Source: Streptomyces sp. MA5143a
GTDB lineage: Bacteria; Actinomycetota; Actinomycetes; Streptomycetales; Streptomycetaceae
Assembly: GCF_900290235.1 (NCBI RefSeq)
Contig: NZ_OLMK01000068.1
Location: 62,001-126,000 of the forward strand
Direction of reading: 5' to 3'
DNA: 64,000 nt
In this document: positions 49,844 to 58,101 of the stretch, piece after piece
How the letters are laid out: each line of letters begins with the position of its first letter
Position numbering within the stretch: the stretch's first letter is position 1
Position numbers and translations under genes: made by a program
The notes under the pieces: generated by a model
What the model saw: only the letters and a program-made list of their open reading frames with translations
Database searches by the model: none
Told to the model about the DNA's origin: nothing

Positions 49844-51004
49844 ATGAACGCCACCACGGCTCGCGGAGCCCTGCTCGCCGCCCTCGCCTGCGTCCTCGTC
49901 GGCGGCTCCTTCACCGCCAACAGCGTCCTCGGCGGCTACCCGTACGCCGGCGGCCAGTTCCTCCGCTACGGGCTCGCCTTCCTGCTGCTGCTCCCGCTGC
50001 TCGGCCGGGGCGGCACGGCACCGCTGCGCCGCCTCACCGCCCGGCAGTGGCTGCGGCTGACGCTGCTCGCGGCGGTCGGCATGGTCGGCTTCAACCTCGC
50101 CGTGCTCGCCGCCGAGCGCACGGCGGAACCGGCCGTGCCCGGCGTGTTCGTGGGCTGCGCCCCCGTCCTCGTGGCCGTCCTGGTCCCCCTGTCGGAGGGG
50201 CGGCGCCCCCGACGGACCGTGCTGTACGGGGCGTCGCTGGTCGCGGCGGGCGCGTTCACCGTTCAGGGCTGGGGCCGCACGGACGGCGCCGGGATCGCCT
50301 TCTCCGTCTGCGCGCTGGCCGGCGAGGTCGGCTTCGCGGTGCTGGCCGTCCCTGTGCTGCGGCCGCTCGGACCGCGGCTGCTGTCCGCGACCGTGTGCGG
50401 TGTCGCCGCGGTCGAGTCGGCCGCCGTCGGACTGCGCGTCGACGGCGGTGCGTGGCTGCGCCGCCCGGACGGCACGGAGACCGCCGCACTGGTGTGGCAG
50501 GCGGCGGTCGTCACCGTCATCGGGTTCGTGTGCTGGTACATGGGCATGCAGCGCATCGGCGCCGAACGCGCCACCCTCTTCTCCGGCCTCATCCCGGTGG
50601 CCGCTGCCTGCACCGCGCCCCTCGTCGGCACCGGCTCCTACGGCGCCGCCCAGGCCGCGGGCAGCGCCCTGGTGGGCGCCGGGGTCGCCCTGGGCTCCGG
50701 GCTGGCCGCACGCCGCGGATCAGCGGCTGCCGTCGAGGATGACGCGGGCCACCAGCGCCGGGTCGTCGTTCATCGGGCAGTGGCCGCAGCCGGGCAGTCG
50801 CACCAGCCGGGCGCCGGGGATGATCCGCTTGGCGCGGACACCCTGCCGCGGGACGAGCAGCCAGTCCCTCGTGCCCCAGGCCACGGTGACCGGCAGCTCC
50901 GGGATGTCGTCGGTGAACAGGACGCTGCCGCCCGCCCGGAGCGTCGCGTCGAACCCGGTGGCCCCGGCCAGCGCGAGCGTCTCGGCGACCACGGCCTCGG
51001 GTGA
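49844..51004 (+). CDS. EamA/DMT transporter with runaway C-terminus
   Basis: A 386-residue frame. Residues 1-290 form a normal ten-helix EamA transporter (ALLAALACVLVGGSFTANSV to SALVGAGVALGSGLAARRG). The frame then continues for ~95 residues of charged, non-membrane sequence (VEDDAGHQRRVVVHRAV...) that is antisense to the convergent hydrolase gene for 285 nt. The family normally ends near residue 295, so the native stop has probably been lost. TAGCGT lies 7 nt before the ATG. It is divergent from the MocR regulator. Confidence 0.85.
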   Translation: MNATTARGALLAALACVLVGGSFTANSVLGGYPYAGGQFLRYGLAFLLLLPLLGRGGTAPLRRLTARQWLRLTLLAAVGMVGFNLAVLAAERTAEPAVPGVFVGCAPVLVAVLVPLSEGRRPRRTVLYGASLVAAGAFTVQGWGRTDGAGIAFSVCALAGEVGFAVLAVPVLRPLGPRLLSATVCGVAAVESAAVGLRVDGGAWLRRPDGTETAALVWQAAVVTVIGFVCWYMGMQRIGAERATLFSGLIPVAAACTAPLVGTGSYGAAQAAGSALVGAGVALGSGLAARRGSAAAVEDDAGHQRRVVVHRAVAAAGQSHQPGAGDDPLGADTLPRDEQPVPRAPGHGDRQLRDVVGEQDAAARPERRVEPGGPGQRERLGDHGLG

Positions 51005-51550
51005 ACGGCGGCTCGGGCGCGCGTAGATCGTGCTGGTGAGGGCGGCCCGGCCGGCCGCCGAACGCGACAGGCGCCGGACCAGCGGCAGCGGCATCCGCCG
51101 GGAGAGGTGCCGCATCGTGAGCAGGATGCCGAAGGCGTAGCGCCGCTCGGCCTCGTTCCAGAACCCGGCGGGCGACAGCGCCGTGACCGACCGTACGAGC
51201 TTCTCCCGGCCCAGCTCCAGGGCGAGCAGACCGCCGAGCGAGTTGCCCGCGACATGGGGGCGGTCGAGGTCCAGGGTTTCGCAGAAGGCGCGGAACACGG
51301 CGGTGGTCGTGGGCAGGTCGTAGGTGAGGCCGTCCGGGAGGCCGGGGGACGCGCCGAATCCGGGCAGGTCCACGCTGATGACCTCGCGCTCGGCCGCCAG
51401 CAGGTGCACCACCGGGTCCCAGGCCTGCCGGTGGTGGCCGATGCCGTGCAGCAGGAGCAGCGGTTCGCCGGTGCCCTCGCGCGCGTAGGAGACCGTCACG
51501 GACCGCGGGCCGAGCGGGGAGGGGACCTGGAAGGAGACCGTGGCGGACAT
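50720..51550 (-). CDS. Alpha/beta hydrolase
   Basis: A 276-residue alpha/beta hydrolase. The oxyanion HG motif is LLLLHGIGHHRQAW, the nucleophile Ser lies in AGNSLGGLLAL, the acid in WGTRDWLL and the His in PGCGHCPMN. The substrate is unknown. GAGGAG precedes the ATG. It is divergent from the ECF41 sigma factor, and ECF41-type sigma genes are commonly paired with small redox or hydrolytic enzymes. Its 3' third is overlapped antisense by the EamA frame. Confidence 0.9.
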   Translation of the reverse strand: MSATVSFQVPSPLGPRSVTVSYAREGTGEPLLLLHGIGHHRQAWDPVVHLLAAEREVISVDLPGFGASPGLPDGLTYDLPTTTAVFRAFCETLDLDRPHVAGNSLGGLLALELGREKLVRSVTALSPAGFWNEAERRYAFGILLTMRHLSRRMPLPLVRRLSRSAAGRAALTSTIYARPSRRSPEAVVAETLALAGATGFDATLRAGGSVLFTDDIPELPVTVAWGTRDWLLVPRQGVRAKRIIPGARLVRLPGCGHCPMNDDPALVARVILDGSR

Positions 51551-51603
51551 GGTGCAGCTCCTCGTCTGTGAGGGTGGGGCGCGCCGTCGTACGGCAATTC
51601 CTA

Positions 51604-51614
51604 GACAGCTTGTC
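51604..51614. promoter_or_regulatory. Inverted repeat GACAGCTTGTC in hydrolase/sigma spacer
   Basis: GACA-GCT-TGTC lies 54 nt before the hydrolase start and 80 nt before the sigma gene. It may be part of either promoter; no known ECF41 consensus could be fitted with confidence. Confidence 0.3.
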
Positions 51615-51693
51615 AGCAACCGCTACCGACGGGTAGTCCCCGTGGGTAACAAACGCCCTGGACACCGGTGCGCCCGTCGGATGGGATGGGACG

Positions 51694-52581
51694 GTGACCA
51701 CTGACACCGCGACCGACGTCTTCGAAGAGCACCGTCCCGTCCTCATGGGAGTCGCCTACCGCATGCTCGGCAGGGTCGCCGACGCCGAGGACGTGGTCCA
51801 GGAGGCCTGGCTGCGCTGGACCGGCGCCGACCGGTCCGACGTACGCGAACCCCGCGGCTACCTGGTCCGCGTGACGACCCGCCTCGCCATCGACCGGCTC
51901 CGCCAGGTGCAGTCGCGCAACGAGGCCTACCCCGGCCCGTGGCTGCCCGAGCCGTACGTCACCGACTACGAGGCCACCGTCCCGGACACCGCGGAACGCG
52001 CCGTGCTCACCGACACCGTCTCCCTCGCCGTCCTCGTCGTCCTGGAATCCCTCTCACCCCTGGAACGTGCCGTGTTCGTGCTCCGGGAGGCCTTCGGCTA
52101 CCCCTACGCCGAGATCGCCGGCATGCTCGACCGCACCGAGCCCGCCGTGCGCCAGCTCGCCGGACGGGCCCGCCGGCACGTCGACGAGCGGCGCCCGCGC
52201 TACGAGGTCGACCCGGCCGAACGCCGGGAGCTGACCGAGCGGTTCCTCGCCGCGGCAGCCGGCGGCGACCTCGACGGGCTCATGGCGCTGCTCGCCCCCG
52301 ACGTCCGCCTCGTCGCCGACAGCGGCGGCCTCGCCAAGGCCCCGGTGCGCATCATCGAGTCCGCCGACAAGGTGGGGCGCTTCCTGCACGGCGTGTCCGG
52401 CCAGGGCGTCGAGGACGCCTCGTTCCGCTTCATGGAGATCAACGGCGGCTTCGCGCTGGTCGTCCTCGCCGCGGGGAAGCCCGACGCCGTGTTCCAGCTC
52501 GACGTCGCCGACGGGCGGATCCAGCGCATCCACATCGTCCGCAACCCGGAGAAGCTGCTCGCCCTGCCGCTCGACCAGTAG
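51694..52581 (+). CDS. ECF41 group RNA polymerase sigma factor
   Basis: A 295-residue sigma factor with sigma region 2 (YRMLGRVADAEDVVQEAWLRW, broken), the GPWLPEP linker, region 4 (VFVLREAFGYPYAEIAGMLD) and a C-terminal SnoaL-like domain ending NPEKLLALPL. The WLPEP motif and the NPxKL tail are hallmarks of ECF41, in which the C-terminal domain replaces an anti-sigma factor. The GTG start was taken with GGGATGGGA upstream. A perfect terminator follows. Confidence 0.93.
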   Translation: MTTDTATDVFEEHRPVLMGVAYRMLGRVADAEDVVQEAWLRWTGADRSDVREPRGYLVRVTTRLAIDRLRQVQSRNEAYPGPWLPEPYVTDYEATVPDTAERAVLTDTVSLAVLVVLESLSPLERAVFVLREAFGYPYAEIAGMLDRTEPAVRQLAGRARRHVDERRPRYEVDPAERRELTERFLAAAAGGDLDGLMALLAPDVRLVADSGGLAKAPVRIIESADKVGRFLHGVSGQGVEDASFRFMEINGGFALVVLAAGKPDAVFQLDVADGRIQRIHIVRNPEKLLALPLDQ

Positions 52582-52609
52582 CCGGTGGGCCGTCGGGCAC
52601 CCGCCCGTC

Positions 52610-52651
52610 AACCGCCGTACGACCCGTCAGGTGACCGGTCGTACGGCGGTT
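52610..52651 (+). terminator. Terminator after the ECF41 gene
   Basis: AACCGCCGTACGACC and its exact complement form a 15-bp stem with a 12-nt loop, 29 nt after the stop. Confidence 0.85.
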
Positions 52652-52723
52652 CGACGTGCCTTCATGAAGGCTCCGTGAACGCTGTGCCACGCCCCGCGCG
52701 ACGGATGCCCGAGGCTTCGAGGA

Positions 52724-52758
52724 TTGGTCTTGACCAAGGGTGGGGGCGGGCCTATGGT
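52724..52758 (+). promoter_or_regulatory. Promoter with dre-like operator upstream of GntR gene
   Basis: TTGACC (52730-52735), 17 nt, TATGGT (52753-52758) is a good vegetative promoter. The -35 lies inside TTGGTCTTGACCAA (52724-52737), a 14-bp inverted repeat one base from the DasR core TGGTCTAGACCA as I remember it. DasR or the encoded GntR protein could bind here. Confidence 0.6.
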
Positions 52759-52837
52759 CGCAAGAAAGTGCAACAACCTTTAATAAACAAGGGCGCCAAA
52801 AACGCCGCCGGGACACGGCGAAGCAGCGGAGGACAGG

Positions 52838-53599
52838 GTGGGGACCCAGCAGCTCGAATCGGTGCCGGAACCGAAGTACTGGCACCTGAAGACCGTGCTC
52901 AGTGAGGCATTGGACTCCGAGTTCTCGGTGGGTGAGATCCTGCCCAACGAGCGCGACCTGGCGGCCCGCTTCGGCGTCGCCCGTGCGACGCTCCGCCAGG
53001 CACTGGAACAGCTCGAACTGGAAGGCCGGCTCCAGCGCCGGCGCGGCGTCGGCACCACGGTGGCTCCGCCGCGCGTGGGCGTCTCCGTCGGCGGCGAGCA
53101 GCACGCCTGGCCGGGCACGGCCGGGGACGCCTGGCAGGCCGTGGACTGCGCGGAGGCGACGCCGCCCACCGCGGTGGCCGAGATCCTGGACACCCTCCAC
53201 GGCGAGCAGGTCCATGTCGTACGCCGCTCCCGCGTCTCCCACGGCCAGCCCGTGGCCGCCGAGCTGCTCTACATCCCGGCGGCCTCCGTGCCCGCCCTCT
53301 CCGCCATAGACGCGCCCTCCGGCGCGGCACGCGCGCGTGCGGTGCTGCGCGAGTTGCAGCGGCTGGAACTGGAGGGGCAGGACCGCTCGGTGGAGCTGGG
53401 CTCCGCGCGCGCGGAGGACGCGAAGGAACTGGACCGGCTGCCGGGAGCGCCCGTCCTCGTCGTCACGACCCGTTTCTTCGCGGAGGGACGCGCCGCCGCG
53501 GTCTCCCTGGCCACCTACCGTGCCGACACCTGCCGCCTGACCTTCGGCGCCTCGGGCGACGTCGAGATCCACCACGGCCCGGAACGCCGCGCGTCCTGA
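52838..53599 (+). CDS. GntR/HutC family regulator
   Basis: A 253-residue regulator: winged helix (ILPNERDLAARFGVARATLRQALEQLELEG, split near residues 33-62) and a UTRA ligand-binding domain (QVHVVRRSRVSHGQPVAAELLYIPA). HutC/DasR-like proteins bind sugar phosphates or amino-acid derivatives. The GTG start has GGAGGA just upstream. A dre-like palindrome on its own promoter suggests autoregulation or control by DasR. The ROK gene beyond it is convergent. Confidence 0.9.
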   Translation: MGTQQLESVPEPKYWHLKTVLSEALDSEFSVGEILPNERDLAARFGVARATLRQALEQLELEGRLQRRRGVGTTVAPPRVGVSVGGEQHAWPGTAGDAWQAVDCAEATPPTAVAEILDTLHGEQVHVVRRSRVSHGQPVAAELLYIPAASVPALSAIDAPSGAARARAVLRELQRLELEGQDRSVELGSARAEDAKELDRLPGAPVLVVTTRFFAEGRAAAVSLATYRADTCRLTFGASGDVEIHHGPERRAS

Positions 53600-53683
53600 G
53601 CCGCGGGGTTCGGAGTCGCGCGCCTGAGCCGCGCGCGTCCTGAGCCGGGCGTCTTGCTGAAGCCGGCCCGTACGCGCCGCACC

Positions 53684-53715
53684 CGCCGTGCCCCGGACAC
53701 CTCCGGGGCACGGCG
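53684..53715. terminator. Bidirectional terminator, GntR / ROK genes
   Basis: CGCCGTGCCCCGGA and TCCGGGGCACGGCG, a perfect 14-bp stem with CACC loop followed by TTT, between convergent genes. Confidence 0.85.
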
Positions 53716-53735
53716 TTTCGCCTGGGGCCGGGGCC

Positions 53736-54893
53736 TCAGCGCCGCGCCGTGACCGTTCCCTCGACGGCGAAGAGCTGCTCCTCGACATGGTCGAGCGCCA
53801 GCCGCAGCGCACCCATGGCGACGGCCGTCTCACCCAGCCGGGACAGGGCCACCCGGGGCGGGCGCAGGCAGTAGCGCGCGAGTTCCTGCCGCAGGGGTTC
53901 GAGGACGTCGTCGATGCCGGTCGCCCAGCCGCCGACGACGACCAGCTCGGGATCGAGCGCCAGCACCAGCGCGGCCACGTCGTGCACCAGCCGCTGGAGG
54001 AAGCGTTCCACCGCGGCGCGGGCGCGCTCGTCGCCCTCGCGCGCGTGCCGGAACACCTCGGCGACGGCCTGTTCGTCGAGCGGGTGCAGCGGCTCGCCGG
54101 TGGTCGACAGCAGCGCCTCCGGGGTGGCCTCCCGGCCCAGCAGGTGCAGCGCGCCGATCTCCCCGGCCGCGCCCCCGTAGCCCCGGTGCAGCCGTCCGCC
54201 GATCAGCGAGCCCGCGCCGGGGCTCAGCCCGGCCAGCACGAACACCAGGTCGTCGGACTCGGTGGCCGCGCCCTTCCAGTGCTCGGCGACCGCGGCGGCG
54301 TTGGCGTCGTTCTCCACCAGGACCGGGCACTTGAAGGAACGGCCCAGCCGCTCGCCCAGGTTCAGCCCCGTCCACTCCGGCAGGGCCGTACCCAGCCGTA
54401 CGGTGCCGTCCGCCTCGACGATACCGGGGGTGCCCACACCGACCGCGCGCAGCGAGTCCCGCGCGACACCGGACCCGCGGAGCAGCTCCGCGACGGTCGA
54501 GCGCAGCCGTTCCAGCCGTTCGTCGGCCGGCGCGGACTCGGCGACGTCCTTGGTCAGCGAGCCCAGCACCCGCCCGTCGAGGTCCGCGAGCAGCGCGGTC
54601 ACGCCGTGCGAGCCCACCTCCAGCCCGAGCAGGTGCCCCGCCTCCGCCCGGAACCGGTACCTGCGTGCCGGCCGGCCCTGGCGCCTGGCGGCCCCTTCCT
54701 CGGCGGCCCGCTCCACCACCAGCCCGGCCTCGACCAGCCCTTCGACGACGCCCTCGACCGTGGGCCGGGACAGCCCGGTGACCCGGGTGATCTCGGTGAG
54801 CGTGGCGTGATCCGTGGCGCGCAGCGCGTGCAGCACCACCGCCGAGTTGATTCTCCGGAGCAGAGAAGGATCCCCGCCGGTCAGCTGCCCCAA
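53736..54893 (-). CDS. ROK family transcriptional regulator
   Basis: A 385-residue ROK protein: N-terminal HTH (ATLTEITRVTGLSRPTVEGVVEGL, split) and an ASKHA sugar-kinase-like domain (LLGLEVGSHGVTALLADLDG, GVGTPGIVE, VENDANAAAVAEHW). The CxCGxxGC zinc motif of ROK kinases is missing (the segment reads GAAGEIGALHLLGREATPE), so it is probably a regulator only. TTG is the likely start, with GGGAGGA 7 nt before it. A MITE has inserted 16 nt upstream of that start, possibly displacing the native promoter. Confidence 0.88.
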   Translation of the reverse strand: MGQLTGGDPSLLRRINSAVVLHALRATDHATLTEITRVTGLSRPTVEGVVEGLVEAGLVVERAAEEGAARRQGRPARRYRFRAEAGHLLGLEVGSHGVTALLADLDGRVLGSLTKDVAESAPADERLERLRSTVAELLRGSGVARDSLRAVGVGTPGIVEADGTVRLGTALPEWTGLNLGERLGRSFKCPVLVENDANAAAVAEHWKGAATESDDLVFVLAGLSPGAGSLIGGRLHRGYGGAAGEIGALHLLGREATPEALLSTTGEPLHPLDEQAVAEVFRHAREGDERARAAVERFLQRLVHDVAALVLALDPELVVVGGWATGIDDVLEPLRQELARYCLRPPRVALSRLGETAVAMGALRLALDHVEEQLFAVEGTVTARR

Positions 54894-55409
54894 CGTCCGT
54901 CCTCCCAGCTAGGGCCTGTCGTTTGGATCACGCCTGGGCCGCGGGGCTCGGCACGCACATCTGCCGCGTTGTCGTCGGTCGCCAACGCTCCGCGTCGACT
55001 CCCTCCTCCGCCTTGCAGCTGCACGCACCAAGCCCCGCTCACCGGCAGCGTGAATGCGCCGTAGCCCGAAGCCTGCATGATCCAAACGACAGGCCCTAGC
55101 ACGCGTGTCTGCCGGATCGTACTCGCCAAGGGGGACCCCGGCGAGTGTCCACCGCCCCCGACCTGCCCGAGCACCCCGCCGCCGCTTCGCCGGCCGTCGC
55201 ACCACGGGACCTCGGCCGACGATCGCCCCGCCGACGATCGCCCCGCCGCCGTCGGCCGACCGTCGTCGGCCGACCGTCGCCCGCTCGGCCGGTCGACCCG
55301 CCGGCCGGCCCCCGCGCCGGACGCGTGTCCCACGGAGCAGCCTCCCGGCCCCGGGGTGCCGCCCCATGACGGGACGCCAATTGTCAGTGGTGCCCGCTTT
55401 ACTGGACGC
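54894..55409. other. Gene-free spacer with MITE and G+C-rich repeats
   Basis: 516 nt without a supported gene. It holds the MITE at 54909-55099. Beyond that is a simple-sequence stretch: GCCGACGATCGCCCC twice near 55211-55240 and GTCGGCCGACCGTC twice near 55250-55280. The frame of the next gene stays open through it, but that part is Pro/Arg-rich and does not look like protein. Confidence 0.6.
54909..55099. mobile_element. MITE of ~183 bp flanked by CTAG
   Basis: The element (54913-55095) has perfect terminal inverted repeats beginning GGCCTGTCGTTTGGATCA. A CTAG on each side (54909-54912, 55096-55099) looks like a 4-bp target duplication. Subterminal segments (GCGGGGCTCGGCACGCACAT... near 54942 and its partner near 55035) also pair imperfectly, so the element can fold. 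It has no ORF. From memory, sequences of this kind are common in Streptomyces and are probably moved by an IS5-like transposase. Confidence 0.85.
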
Positions 55410-55850
55410 ATGAGCATCACGCGGCACCTCGCCCTCATCGAGAGGCTGTGCTCCGCCGAGTTCCCCGCGGAGCCCGGCCGGTCGGACACCGGCACGGGCG
55501 GCCCCGGCTACCACGTCGCCGAATTACAGACGAGCGCCGACTTCTGGGAGGACGACGGCACCCGCCGGGAGGAGACCGAGGAGCAGTACGAGGCGGACCG
55601 GGACGCCCTGTCGGAGCGGCTCGCCGAGCGGTGGGGCGCACCGGACGTGATCAGTCTCTGGAGCGTTCAGGACCGTTCCATGGCGGGGGAGGACCTGCCG
55701 GAGCCGTGGGCGGTGCTCAGCTCGCACGTCCCCGATGTGCACGTGTGGCAGGTCGTCGACGGCCGCTGGGTCGCCCTCGGCGTCTCCCAGTGGGACAAGG
55801 AGCTGCCGTTCCAACTGGTCGCCCTGATAACCGAGACGGACCCGCCCTGA
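55410..55850 (+). CDS. Hypothetical protein with a TTA codon
   Basis: A 146-residue soluble protein I do not recognise. Features are MSITRHLALIERLCSAEFP, an acidic mid-region (EETEEQYEADRDALSERL), then a beta-rich C-terminus (DVHVWQVVDGRWVALGVSQWDKEL). Codon 39 is TTA, so translation probably requires the bldA tRNA. The next upstream in-frame starts lie in G+C-rich repeats and are not convincing. A TTTACT lies 6 nt before the ATG. Confidence 0.65.
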   Translation: MSITRHLALIERLCSAEFPAEPGRSDTGTGGPGYHVAELQTSADFWEDDGTRREETEEQYEADRDALSERLAERWGAPDVISLWSVQDRSMAGEDLPEPWAVLSSHVPDVHVWQVVDGRWVALGVSQWDKELPFQLVALITETDPP

Positions 55851-55921
55851 CCAGGCGGGTCCCCTGAGTGACGGGTCCCGGACCCGACCCCACGACCGGC
55901 AGGCGGCGCGGCCCCCGCTCC

Positions 55922-56467
55922 TCAGTCCTCCGCCGCCACCCGCAGCCGGGCGAACTCCTCCGCCATCGTCGCCGCCGTCCAATGCGCGTTCAGACCGCTG
56001 GGGTTGGGCAGCACCCACACCCGGGACGTGCCGATCGTCCGTTCCTGCGGGCCGACCACGGCCCTGCGGTCCCCGAACGCCGCCCGGTACGCGGTCACCC
56101 CGACCACCGCGAGCCACCGCGGCCGCAGCCGCTCCACCTTCGCGGTGAGCAGCCGGCCGCCCTCGACGTACTCCTCCGCCGTCAGCTCGTCGGCACGCGC
56201 CGTCGCCCGCGCGACCACGTTGGTGATGCCGAGCCCGTACGACGGCAACTCGCCCTGCTCGGACGGCTTCAACAGCCGCGGCGTGAAACCGGACAGGTGC
56301 AGGACCGGCCAGAAGCGGTTGCCGGGCCGGGCGAAGTGATGGCCGGTCGCGGCCGTCATCAGACCCGGGTTGATGCCGCAGAACAGCACCCGGAGGCCGT
56401 CCGCGACCACGTCCGGCACCAGCCGGTCGCGGGCGGCCTCCAGCTCCTGCGGGGTGAAGCGCGTCAG
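55922..56467 (-). CDS. mug: G/U mismatch-specific DNA glycosylase Mug
   Basis: A 181-residue uracil-DNA glycosylase superfamily protein, Mug/TDG type. The active-site segment is VLFCGINPGLMTAATGHHFARPGNRFW (given as landmarks GINPG and PGNRFW), with LPNPSGLNAHW as the second motif. It excises uracil or thymine from G mismatches. The start is unusual: the family-like N-terminus (TRFTPQELEAARDRLVPDVV) begins right after a CTG that overlaps the purB stop (CTGA); the next possible start is a GTG at codon 17. Confidence 0.88.
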   Translation of the reverse strand: MTRFTPQELEAARDRLVPDVVADGLRVLFCGINPGLMTAATGHHFARPGNRFWPVLHLSGFTPRLLKPSEQGELPSYGLGITNVVARATARADELTAEEYVEGGRLLTAKVERLRPRWLAVVGVTAYRAAFGDRRAVVGPQERTIGTSRVWVLPNPSGLNAHWTAATMAEEFARLRVAAED

Positions 56468-57906
56468 AGGATCGCTCCCGGCGTGTAACCCGCCGCCTCC
56501 GGACGCTGCTTGACGATCTCCTCGACCCGGCCGACGACGACGGCCACCTGGGCGGCCGCGGCGCCCGTGAAGGACAGCTTGTCCGCCATCAGCGCGTCGA
56601 GCTGCGCCCGGTCCAGCGGGATGCGCTCGTCCGCCGCCAGCTTGTCGAGCAGTTCGTTGCGCTCGGCGCCCTGCTCGCGCATCGCGAGGGCCGAGGCGAC
56701 GGCGTTCTCCTTGATCGCCTCGTGGGCGACCTCGCGGCCGACGCCCGCGCGGACCGCGCCCATCAGGACCTTGGTCGTCGCGAGGAACGGCAGATAGCGG
56801 TCCAGCTCCCGCGCGACGACGGCCGGGAAGGCACCGAACTCGTCGAGCACCGTCAGGAACGTCTCCAGCAGACCGTCCAGCGCGAAGAACGCGTCCGGCA
56901 GCGCGACCCGGCGCACCACCGAGCAGGACACGTCGCCCTCGTTCCACTGGTCGCCCGCCAGCTCGCCGGTCATCGACGCGTAGCCGCGCAGGATGACCAT
57001 GAGGCCGTTGACGCGCTCGCAGGAGCGGGTGTTCATCTTGTGCGGCATCGCCGAGGAGCCGACCTGGCCCGGCTTGAAGCCCTCGGTGACCAGCTCGTGC
57101 CCGGCCATCAGCCGGATCGTCTTCGCCAGCGACGACGGGGCCGAGGCCAGCTGCACCAGTGCCGTCACGACCTCGTAGTCCAGCGAGCGGGGGTACACCT
57201 GGCCGACGGAGGTGAAGGCCTGGGAGAAGCCCAGGTGCCCGGCGATACGGTCCTCCAGCTCGGCCAGCTTCGCGGCGTCCCCGCCCAGCAGGTCCAGCAT
57301 GTCCTGCGCGGTGCCCACGGGGCCCTTGATGCCGCGCAGCGGGTAGCGGCCGAGCAGCTCCTCGACCCGGCCGTAGGCCACGAGGAGCTCGTCGGTGGCG
57401 GTCGCGAAACGCTTGCCGAGGGTGGTGGCCTGCGCGGCCACGTTGTGCGAACGGCCGGCCATGACCAGCTCGCCGTACTCGCCGGCCAGCTTGCCGAGGC
57501 GGGCGAGGACCGCCACCGTACGGTCGCGCATCAGCTCCAGGGAGAGCCGGATCTGGAGCTGCTCGACGTTCTCGGTGAGGTCGCGGGAGGTCATGCCCTT
57601 GTGGACGTGCTCGTGCCCGGCGAGGTCGTTGAACTCCTCGATCCGCGCCTTCACGTCGTGCCGCGTGACCTTCTCACGCTCGGCGATGGAGGCCAGGTCG
57701 ACCGTGTCGAGGACCCGCTCGTAGTCGGCGAGCGCCTCGTCCGGCACCTCGATGCCGAGGTCCTTCTGGGCCCGCAGCACGGCCAGCCAGAGCTGCCGCT
57801 CCAGCCTCACCTTCTGCTCGGGCGACCAGAGCGTGGCGAGCTCGGTGGAGGCGTAACGTCCGGCGAGGACGTTCGGGATGCGGGGCTTGGCTGGCGCAGA
57901 AGTCAC
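56464..57906 (-). CDS. purB: Adenylosuccinate lyase
   Basis: A 480-residue purine enzyme that releases fumarate from SAICAR and adenylosuccinate. The superfamily signature is GSSAMPHKMN; HVHKGMTSRD and AGRSHNVAAQATTLGKR carry the other catalytic His. The length is normal. The GTG start has TAGAAT 8 nt before it and no Shine-Dalgarno, so it is probably leaderless. Its stop overlaps the mug start, linking purine synthesis and uracil repair in one transcript. Confidence 0.96.
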   Translation of the reverse strand: MTSAPAKPRIPNVLAGRYASTELATLWSPEQKVRLERQLWLAVLRAQKDLGIEVPDEALADYERVLDTVDLASIAEREKVTRHDVKARIEEFNDLAGHEHVHKGMTSRDLTENVEQLQIRLSLELMRDRTVAVLARLGKLAGEYGELVMAGRSHNVAAQATTLGKRFATATDELLVAYGRVEELLGRYPLRGIKGPVGTAQDMLDLLGGDAAKLAELEDRIAGHLGFSQAFTSVGQVYPRSLDYEVVTALVQLASAPSSLAKTIRLMAGHELVTEGFKPGQVGSSAMPHKMNTRSCERVNGLMVILRGYASMTGELAGDQWNEGDVSCSVVRRVALPDAFFALDGLLETFLTVLDEFGAFPAVVARELDRYLPFLATTKVLMGAVRAGVGREVAHEAIKENAVASALAMREQGAERNELLDKLAADERIPLDRAQLDALMADKLSFTGAAAAQVAVVVGRVEEIVKQRPEAAGYTPGAIL

Positions 57907-58101
57907 GTGTACGGATTCTACTGGCGATTCATGCAGGTGGGCGCCGCGGGCCTGCTCGTCGGAACCTACGAGAGCCCGGTCACAGCCCCGCGCGGGTGGG
58001 AGTGCCCGCCCGGCACGGGCCTGGAGCGCGGCCTCAGCGTTGGTCGGTACGGGCGCGGAGGGTGGTCCCGGCGCTGGTCGGCACGGGCCGGCAGGGCGGC
58101 C

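Noticed and set aside
55077..55409. Upstream extension of the 55410 gene into the MITE
   Set aside because: The added residues are Pro/Arg repeats encoded by simple DNA repeats and begin inside the MITE end.
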